Positions 57,132 through 64,000 of a stretch of 64,000 nt of DNA are shown one piece after another; the stretch's first letter is position 1, and the number at the start of each line of letters is the position of its first letter. A program made the translations under genes and the position numbers. The notes beneath the pieces are model-generated. The model made no database searches and was not told the origin of the DNA. It saw nothing but the letters and a program-made list of their open reading frames with translations. Origin of the DNA: Candolleomyces eurysporus (Eukaryota; Basidiomycota; Agaricomycetes; Agaricales; Psathyrellaceae); assembly GCA_027579435.1 (NCBI GenBank), contig JANBPK010000857.1, forward strand, positions 1 through 64,000, in the 5' to 3' direction.

Positions 57132-57611
57132 GTGGCGGTCTTCGGCGTTAGCTCGGGGCCCGCCCCCAAGCGGTGAGTCGGGAAGATCCCACAGCCCGCC
57201 GGATGCATTCCAGCGAGTCAGAGGGAGAAACCGGGACACACAGTCTGCGATTCTCTACTCTGAGAAGTAGGGATAGTTGAACTCACGAAACCGAAGAGCG
57301 GAGCGCGCAGGTAAGTACACGGAGAGAGAGACCCAGCGAAGCTGGGATCCGTGACCTACCCACACACTAGGCAGCGGGAGGGAGGGAAAGAAAAATAAGG
57401 CGAAACGCGCGATCTCGACGCGTATATGCTACTGTTCTATGAGGTGGAACAGGAGCAAGGGATGGAGGAGAAAAATCAGGCGCGCGAGCGCTTGGGGGCG
57501 AGGCGCACGCACACAAGCGCAAACACGCGGGCATCAGAGATCACTCGAAGGCTAACTTGTCATACGATTCGTCGGGCCGTACGCTACGCTCTACTATAAT
57601 TAATCTACGCA

Positions 57612-57650
57612 ACAGGCGTCCGTGCGGTGGCTGGGTTTCGAGCCGGAAAC
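57612..57650 (-). promoter_or_regulatory. upstream element displaced by the insertion
   Basis: GGCGTCCGTGCGGTGGCTGG, then TTTCGAGCC; the same element that stands 93 bases from the ATG in copy 1 is here about 790 bases from the ATG at 56,825. The distal GGATAGACGCC block has also been altered (GGAAACTGATAAC). Confidence 0.5.
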
Positions 57651-57957
57651 TGATAACTTCGGAGGTTAGGTTAAAGTGCCATACCAAACCGACCCTTGGA
57701 GGAAGCTCATCAGCGTCTCCAAGAACGAGTGACCCTCAACTTCACAGTGACTTTAGGCGATTCGGGCTCGAGTCTGTCCTACTTCATCACCCATCCTTCA
57801 ATCGCTAGGTGTGCCAAAGCCCACCCTCCTTGGTCATCTTCTTGCTTTTGTAACCATCAAGGGCGCCCCGGACCTTCCTCCTGGCGGACTATGCCATTCT
57901 CGATCCCTGCTTCGCCCCTGTTCTATCTCACCCTCCGCACTCGCTCTAGATCGCNCC

Positions 57958-57980
57958 AATATATATATATATATATATAN
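57958..57980. repeat. AT dinucleotide microsatellite
   Basis: About ten AT units followed by an n and TTTAATTTTT. Absent from the matching place in copy 1. Confidence 0.9.
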
Positions 57981-58025
57981 TTTAATTTTTCGAACGATCA
58001 TATTTAGTCAGGGATCCACGATGCA

Positions 58026-58540
58026 CGAAATCGGGACAAACAGAGAGATACTCATCGTAACATTGCAACTGCACGATAAGCCGACTAAACGGCCGGGAGT
58101 GCGACGGGGAGAAAGACGGTATTTCTCGTCGCAGCTCCTCGAACTAAGTCGAGACTCGACAGAACAGATTGGCGCTCCTTCACTTCTCCAGTGTCGCTGT
58201 AAATTCGCCGGGGGGNCGGGCGTTGAACGTTGGACGCTCATCGGTGATCTTCCGCCCCTTGGCCATGGCAGGCCGAGCGGAAATGGACAACAAATGTGTG
58301 AGTCAAGATGACCTTCGCCCTGACAAATAACTTCTGAACCCTTTTTCCTTTCAGCTATGCACCCTTTCACCTCCACTGATATCCGGTGTTGTTCACGAAA
58401 CACTTGGTGTACAGGTTCAGGGCGGGATAGCGGTATAGCTACGACACGGAGGAAAAGAGAAGTGGACAAGCACTTGGGATTTGTGCCAGCCAACTACAGC
58501 AGTCTTGACTCCATAGATAACCGATGCATTGCTTGCCGTG
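58026..58540. repeat. array flank repeat
   Basis: AATCGGGACAAACAGAGAGA near 58,028 and ACTTGGTGTACAGGTTCAGG near 58,403; counterpart of 51,236-51,730. Confidence 0.65.
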
Positions 58541-59148
58541 GCGGCCTTGAGTTTTAACGCGTTGACAATCGAGAACTGGGGAGGTCTTCGGCTTGGAACA
58601 GGGAGTCGAAAGAGACCAGCGTCGGGGCGGATGGTCAAAAGTCAATGTACGCACAATGTCGTATGTAATTGTTTTTCTCACCACGCCCTGAGCTGAGTAT
58701 CCGACATGTTCATACCATCACTTACGGGTTGTTGATATCTTCTTTCTCAACACCAACTATCTTGTATGATGATGCTCGCTCCTATCTCTCACACCATTGC
58801 TGAACTTTCTTTTTCTCTCTTATCAGACCAGCCGGTGCCCGTTGCGGTCAAACAACCTATCTCGATTCCCCATCAACCAAACCCCTCGCCAATTGATGCT
58901 CGGACGAGGGGATCCTGACACAATGGAGCTCAAGCCTAGTCGGTAGGGTCGGAATCGTAGTCATATGTGCGCAGTGCGACACTGTCAAACATGCGCGGGT
59001 GGTCCACATGTTTAAAGCAATCCGTACTATAGAACAATGCAGCAAACTAGAGCCAGTCCAAATCAGAAATTCGAGTGCAAATCCAAGTCACCAGGGTCTA
59101 CTGGATTCTTAATCTACCTTCCGAGTTCATCTTTTGTACTCCTTGGCA

Positions 59149-61564
59149 TCATGCGTCCACCTTTTTGACGAACTCGAAGATAACCGCAGCAGCCTCGGGC
59201 TTTCGAAACTGTGCAAACAGTAAAAACAGTGTCAGGCGCTGCCTCAAAGGAAGGAAAGATGACTCACGTTCAAGTTGAAACTAAATCGGCGCAGACCTTC
59301 TATCCAAGAACCAAAAGTATGATAGGAAACCTTGGCGAGCGAATGATACAGCAGAGGGGACAAGTGATCGATTTTACCCCATCCGCCGTCCCGGGTGAAA
59401 TCGACGACTTCATTATCAGGACTATTGCTGCTGCTGAAGAATTCGGATAACAAGGGGGTGATTAAGAAGTACGGGAGGCCCACGATGGCGCGGCGTAAAG
59501 AAAGCCGATGAGACTCGGGGAGGGGAAGCGCATCCCACCTATCTGGTACTAAAGCAGATGGACATTAATTCAAGTCAGTCAGACGGACTAGTATTGCACA
59601 TAATCACTCACTTGGAGAGTTGAAGTCTAGCGGACATTCAATGATATGTCGCATGCAGCACTTTGCCAGGTGCGTGTAAACCCAGTCTTCTGGTACAAAC
59701 AGGTCTTTTGCACGACTTGGTTCTTCCAGGAAGTCGGAAAAAGATTTATGGTACAGACGTAGACGTAAATCGCCTCTCTTGCCCATCTCAAAGTCCACAA
59801 GAGAACGAAGGTCCGAGATGAGAACCTCTTCGGCCCTGGATTCTAGACCGAGTAATGCAGAGAGGAGATCTGATGAAGGCATGACATGGTCTAAGATAGA
59901 CTGAGCGCTGAGATGGTGCGCCCTGAAAAGTAAAAGAAAGTCCCGTCCGTGATGAGTATCAACAGCTTCATACGCGTTCCTCGCAGCCGACAAAATTTTG
60001 GTGTAAAGCCTGTCAAGCGCTTCGAATGGACGCGTTGTTTGATCCCCGTGCGGTGTCCAGGTGAGGACAATCTTCAGCCTTTCCGCGGGAGAAGCTCGAC
60101 GCTCCGATATGTACTTGTAGATCGTGGCGACGTAGATGAACTGCCCAGACGCAGCTTGGACGAGGGTCTCGATGTCGCTCTCGCTGAACCATTTGAGGTC
60201 ACCTGTGCGTAGGCCGATGTCTTCAAATCTCCTCTGCAGGTATCGACGCATATCTCCAGAGGCGTCGTATTTGTTGCTGAGCTCTATGCGGTACGCCACT
60301 TCACGTAGAGCGCCACCAGCCTCCAGTGCAGTGCGAATAGCCCACTCTGGCCTGCTGGCGATGAAAACGCGGAACGGAAGGTCGTTGTTGACGATGCAAT
60401 GCTTAATTGCGTCCAACAGCTCCGCTTGCCGATCCTCACCCCGACGGTGGTAGTCAACATCGAGGTGGGTAGGGTCTGCAGTGTCATTTGACTCGCCCTT
60501 GCACTCGTCTAGACCGTCGATGAGAATGACGTACGGAAAGGTGTCGATGTTGATATCTTTATTCCTTTGGAGATTCTGGAAGGGGAGAACGATGAGGTCT
60601 TCCATTTGGGATTGTAGCGACCGAGAGAAGATGAGAGGGTCGCGTTTTACAGCGGCAACAATGGCGCTCTGGAGGAGTGGATGCTTTAATCCGAATTGGT
60701 AGGCAATGGTTCCGACAATGGTGGAAGCTCTGTTGCGGGTGGGATCCGCGGAAGAAAGAAAGAAAGTTCCGCCAAGGACATTTGATTTGGCGCAGCGTTC
60801 AGCAATAGTTTGCTGCAACGCAGATTTTCCAGCTCCAGCCGCGCCTGTCATACACAGTAAGCGCTGAGGAGCGTTCCTATCTTGGACCCAATCCATGATT
60901 TCGCCAATGACCTCCACACGAGTGTCTTCATCGCATTTCGGGGCGTCATATCGAGCACTCGAGTCATGAAGGGCATTGGGCGCGATGTTCTTCAGCAACA
61001 GTTCCCAACCTGCAGATTCCGGTCATACCCTCCCAAGTTTTCAGTATTATTGAATGAATTTGACATACCATCGATTGAGCTATCGCCTGCGCTACCACCT
61101 GTACTCGCAGGTACATGGGAAGCTTCGTAGTAGTTTATATCCCTCATTCGAAACCCACTCGCGCTAGCCAGAAAAGAAGTTGTGCCACCATGGACCCCTG
61201 GCCATGCCGGATGGTCGTAAGAGTGGTGGAGTGTTGGGAATGACTGAGGTGGTCGAGGGAAGTCTTGACTTCCAGACAACGCCGCCCTATGCGAGGAATG
61301 GGCTACTTCGTTGCCGCTTCTGCCCCGAGAGATGGGTGGTTGGGATCCATGGATACAACTCCGAAGGGAATTGTCGGGAAATTTAAAATGCAGATCAGGA
61401 ACTGAGTGTGTCGAAGGAAAATCGGACGATGACGGCTCAGAGGCGGCTTTCGACGAGCCTTCGAGTTGGTCGTGGGCGTGGACGACAGCTGTTTGGCTCT
61501 TGCGATTGCTGAATCGTGAGAAGACACGAGACAAGACGCCCCGCTTCTTGGATTTGGGAGACAT
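59149..61564 (-). CDS. NACHT-type STAND NTPase (NLR-like), complete
   Basis: Exons 61564-61069, 61009-59612, 59548-59268, 59208-59149; 744 residues. N-terminus MSPKSKKRGVLSRVFSRFSN; linker FLASASGFRMRDINYYEASH. Core: Walker A GAAGAGKS, Walker B ILIDGLDECKGE, long-subfamily insert DPTHLDVDYHRRGEDRQ, FIASRPEWAIR and YHKSFSDFLEEPSRAKDLFV. C-module IPDRWDALPLPESHRLSL..RDGGWGKIDHLSPLL is about nine residues longer than usual (EFFSSSNSPDNE). The exon 2 donor is shifted by one codon relative to other copies. Exon 4 ends early (FVKKVDA) because an extra G follows the A run before the usual K-W; without it the frame would continue only about eight residues. Apparently functional. Confidence 0.91.
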
Positions 61565-62332
61565 CGTGCGGGCGATGGTGGGCTATCAAGGTTGGGATTT
61601 TGATGAAGGGAGGGAAACAAGGTGTGGGATGTGTTCCCACTGCCGCCGTAACGGCAGGTGCTGAATAAGACCGTCTGATTTTGGGTTGATTTTAGCGCTG
61701 GGCCCAGCAATGTATGGCCGATGGAATCACGAATCAGAGTCTCAAGAATTGCGGACGACATGCGAAAAGTTCAACCAACGGCTACTCAATCCAAGGAGGC
61801 AACAACCTAGTGCCATAGAGATGGAGAATGAGAATTTATGGACTCGGAGAGGCCGGCTATTTGGCTACGCCACCCCTAATAAATAAAGACACGCAGGACC
61901 AAGCAACGAAATTAGGACACTTTCCTCATGCAATCTACTTAACTCGTTCAAACTGCTTGAGCCTTGGCTCAGAGCAATGACAGTTGCAGGGAATGCTGAC
62001 GATGGATTAATTGTGGAGCGTACAATTGTCCGTGCTTGGCTGACGTCCTCACCTCTCGTTCGAGTTGTCCGAGGAACTCAAAAAAGAAGAGTCCACAAAG
62101 CCCCAGGACTACGAGGGCGGACTCATAGCTGGAGGGAGACCAGGAGGGGGAGAATGCGCAGATCGGAAAACACAGCCCCCAAATCACTCAGATGCAGTGA
62201 CACTCGTAGCATGGTTGATAAGAGTATTTACTTGTGGTGGGATTACCCACAACATGCACTATAGTACAATTACTGCATAAAATCTGTCGGTAGAATGCGT
62301 CAAACTAGGCGGCAAACTGGTGTCAATCCAAA
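61565..62332. other. intergenic between NACHT copies
   Basis: About 0.77 kb. GGAGAGGCCGGCTATTTGGC at about 61,848 resembles GGAGGCCGGCTATTTGGC at 54,247, a small shared flank piece. The upstream element was not found before the ATG at 61,564. Confidence 0.5.
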
Positions 62333-64000
62333 TCAATTCTCTTTTTCCCTTCTCCACGAATCCATCTCATCGGACTTCCACTTTTCAACAGACTGATAAT
62401 TAACGATAGCAACCTCAGGCTTTCGGGCCTATAAAAGCATGAAAACGATCAGTTGCCGCCCCCCNAAGCAAGCAAAATCACTCACTTTCGAGTCGCCAGT
62501 AAATTGGCGGAGGTCGCCAATCCATTTTTCCCAATAGCGTCGGAGCCGCCCCGCGTGATACGCCAGAGGGAGCAACTTGTCGATTTTTTCCCGTCCGCCC
62601 TTCTGCGTGACATCAGCGACTTCAATGATCAAGAGCGCAGGCGGCGGTGCTCAAGGAGAACGCCAGGCGCTCAATGACTGCTCTTGAAGAATCCCAAGGA
62701 GATTTTGGGAGGGGGAGCTCCTCCCATCTATCGGGCGCTAGAAACAGAGAGCCATCGATTGAGTCGATGAGGCCTGGAGTATTCAATAAAGTACGCACTA
62801 GAGTCGAAGTCCAGATGCCATTCAATGATGCGTTGTATGCAGCACTTTGCGAGGTACGTGCGAATGCGAACCTCTGGTACAAATAAGTCTTTGCACAACT
62901 TTCTTCTTCCAGGAAGTCCGAAAATGATTTGTGGTACAGCCGAAGGATGGTGAAATCGGGTAGATCAGGACGTGTTCCGAGGACCACAAGGGAGCAGAGG
63001 TCCGAGATAAGACTCTCTTCGGCCCTGGCTTCCAGCCCGAGCGAGTGCATAGAGAAAAAGTCTGCTGACTGGGACCACCTGATACCGTATAGCTGAAAGC
63101 CACGAATGTTGATATGGTGTGCCCTGAAAAGCAAAATAAAATCGCGTCCATGATGGCTATCAATAGCTTCATAGGCGTTCTTTGCAGCCAACAAAATGTT
63201 GGTGTAAAGGACGCGCTCTCTGTCCCACGTGCGATGTCCAGATGAGGACGATCTTGAGCCTTTCCACGGGAGATGCTCGACGCTCGGATATGTATTTGTA
63301 CACCGTAGCGACGTGCCCTGAAGCAGCTTGGACAAGGGCTTCGATATCTCCCTCGCTGAACCATTTGGAATTACCGATCCGTAGGCCGATGTCTTCGAAT
63401 CTTCTTTGCAGCTATCGACGCGTAGTATCCGCAGAGGCCTCGTACTGGTCACTGAGCTGTATGTGGTATGCCACCTTGAGTAGATACCCACAGTAACCCT
63501 GCTTGTTGATCTTCTGCCAGACGTCGATTATCAACGTCGCCGTGGGTTGGGTCGGTAGTGACGTTTGGCTCACCCTTGCACTCGTCGAGGCCGTCAATGA
63601 AAGTGGAGTGTGGAAAGGAGTCGATTTCAATTGTTTAGCCTTTCGGAGGTTCTTGAAGGAGCGAACAATGAGGGCATCCATCTGAGAGTGTAGCGAGCGA
63701 GAGAAGATGTGGGGGTCGTGTTCCAGAGCGGCAGCGACAGAGCTTCGGAAGGTGTTGTTTTGTAATCCCATCTGGTATGCAATGGTAGGGACAACAAACG
63801 AGATTGTGTTTCGAGTAGGGTCTGCTGAAGAAAAGAAGACCGCTGCGGAAAGGATATCTAACTTGGTGCAATGTTCAGCTATAGTTTGCTGCAGTGCAGA
63901 TTTCCCTTAACCTGCAGCCCCCGTCATACACAGTAAGTGCTGAGGAGCGTCGGGATCTTGGATCCAGTCCATGATTCCCCAATGACCTCGACGCGAGTGT
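62333..64000 (-). pseudogene. degenerate NACHT gene, 5' part outside window
   Basis: Homologous to the other copies from Walker A to the tail but broken many times. In the P-loop, GAAG is followed by TAA and then GKSAL (about 63,909), a stop in Walker A. Between the long-subfamily insert (DPTHGDVDNRR-like) and YLLKVAYHIQLSDQ about 50 residues, including FIASRPEW, are deleted. A further small deletion removes most of the GQFIYVATVYK motif near 63,310, and frames change near 63,490, 63,200, 62,900 and 62,640. The last exon (62,428-62,333) still reads RKPEVAIVNYQSVEKW. Several independent lesions rule out a single sequencing slip. Confidence 0.9.

Larger units (their letters stand above)
56917..57611. 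mobile_element. insertion of about 0.7 kb in one duplicate, MITE- or solo-LTR-like
   Basis: Copy 1 reads ATGGCAGCACGAGGTGTCCG; copy 2 reads ATGGCAAGCAC, about 690 extra bases, then AGGCGTCCGTGCGG, so the insert lies inside the conserved upstream element. ACAAGTTAGC at its left end (56,917-56,926) is repeated inverted as GCTAACTTGT at 57,551-57,560, about 50 bases from the right border. It contains two strong hairpins (56,954 and 57,084), no long open frame, and many CGCGCG/GCGCAC runs towards the right. A clear target-site duplication was not found. No transposase; the class is uncertain. Confidence 0.6.
57612..59148. other. intergenic flank of duplicated unit, copy 2
   Basis: Homologous to 50,630-52,506 but with scattered deletions. 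It contains the displaced upstream element (57,612-57,650), the AT microsatellite and the array flank repeat. No supported gene. Confidence 0.55.
54270..59456. repeat. tandem segmental duplication, copy 2
   Basis: Second copy of the unit described at 47,965-52,815, holding the gene at 54,383-56,825. It is interrupted between about 56,917 and 57,611 by an insertion absent from copy 1. It ends inside exon 3 of the gene at 59,149-61,564, which here remains complete. Confidence 0.8.

Noticed and set aside
1..64000. CRISPR arrays, bacterial operons, rRNA or tRNA genes
   Set aside because: Spliceosomal introns and gene content show a fungal nuclear genome; I found no regular spacer-repeat array and no convincing tRNA or rRNA sequence by eye.

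Overview
This window is nuclear DNA of a filamentous basidiomycete, most likely an Agaricomycete. Genes carry many short introns (about 45-65 nt, GT..AG). Recognisable products are fungal: mitochondrial ETF-beta, ferric reductase, Dsk2/ubiquilin, an S10 carboxypeptidase, an EB1 microtubule-end protein and MFS carriers. The dominant family is the expanded NACHT-type STAND NTPase (NLR-like) family common in Agaricomycetes. Single 'n' characters sit beside homopolymers throughout. In at least three genes they are surplus characters that break an otherwise open frame, so small frameshifts must be read with care.

Layout. (1) 1-4,279: two NACHT genes on the + strand, the first cut by the window edge. 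(2) 4,662-33,749: an island of ordinary genes: ETF-beta (-), MFS transporter (+), possible small secreted protein (-), ferric reductase (-), DSK2 (+), Gln-rich fungal protein (-), membrane-anchored conserved protein (+), S10 carboxypeptidase (-), VOC/glyoxalase-fold protein (+), basic conserved protein (+), MCT-type MFS carrier (+), EB1 (-). (3) 35,181-64,000: a dense NACHT array, all on the - strand. It holds seven full-length or nearly full-length genes, one 3' relic and one clear pseudogene at the right edge. The two NACHT blocks therefore point inward at the island from both sides.

All NACHT copies share one gene model. Exon 1 encodes a Ser/Pro-rich N-terminal region. Exon 2 carries the NACHT NTPase and the following helical part. 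Exon 3 is a short W/P-rich C-terminal module and exon 4 a short tail. No WD40, ankyrin or TPR repeats follow. Within the array a unit of about 5 kb is tandemly duplicated (47.97-52.81 and 54.27-59.46 kb). One copy later took up an insertion of about 0.7 kb that separates a conserved upstream element from its gene. Decay is visible in several copies: a stop inside Walker A in the last gene, a stop in exon 3 of the copy at 41.7 kb, a +1 shift at 36.8 kb, and a truncated relic at 52.5 kb. The picture is a fast-evolving NLR-like birth-and-death cluster, plausibly used in non-self recognition. That function is inferred from the family and not shown by the sequence.
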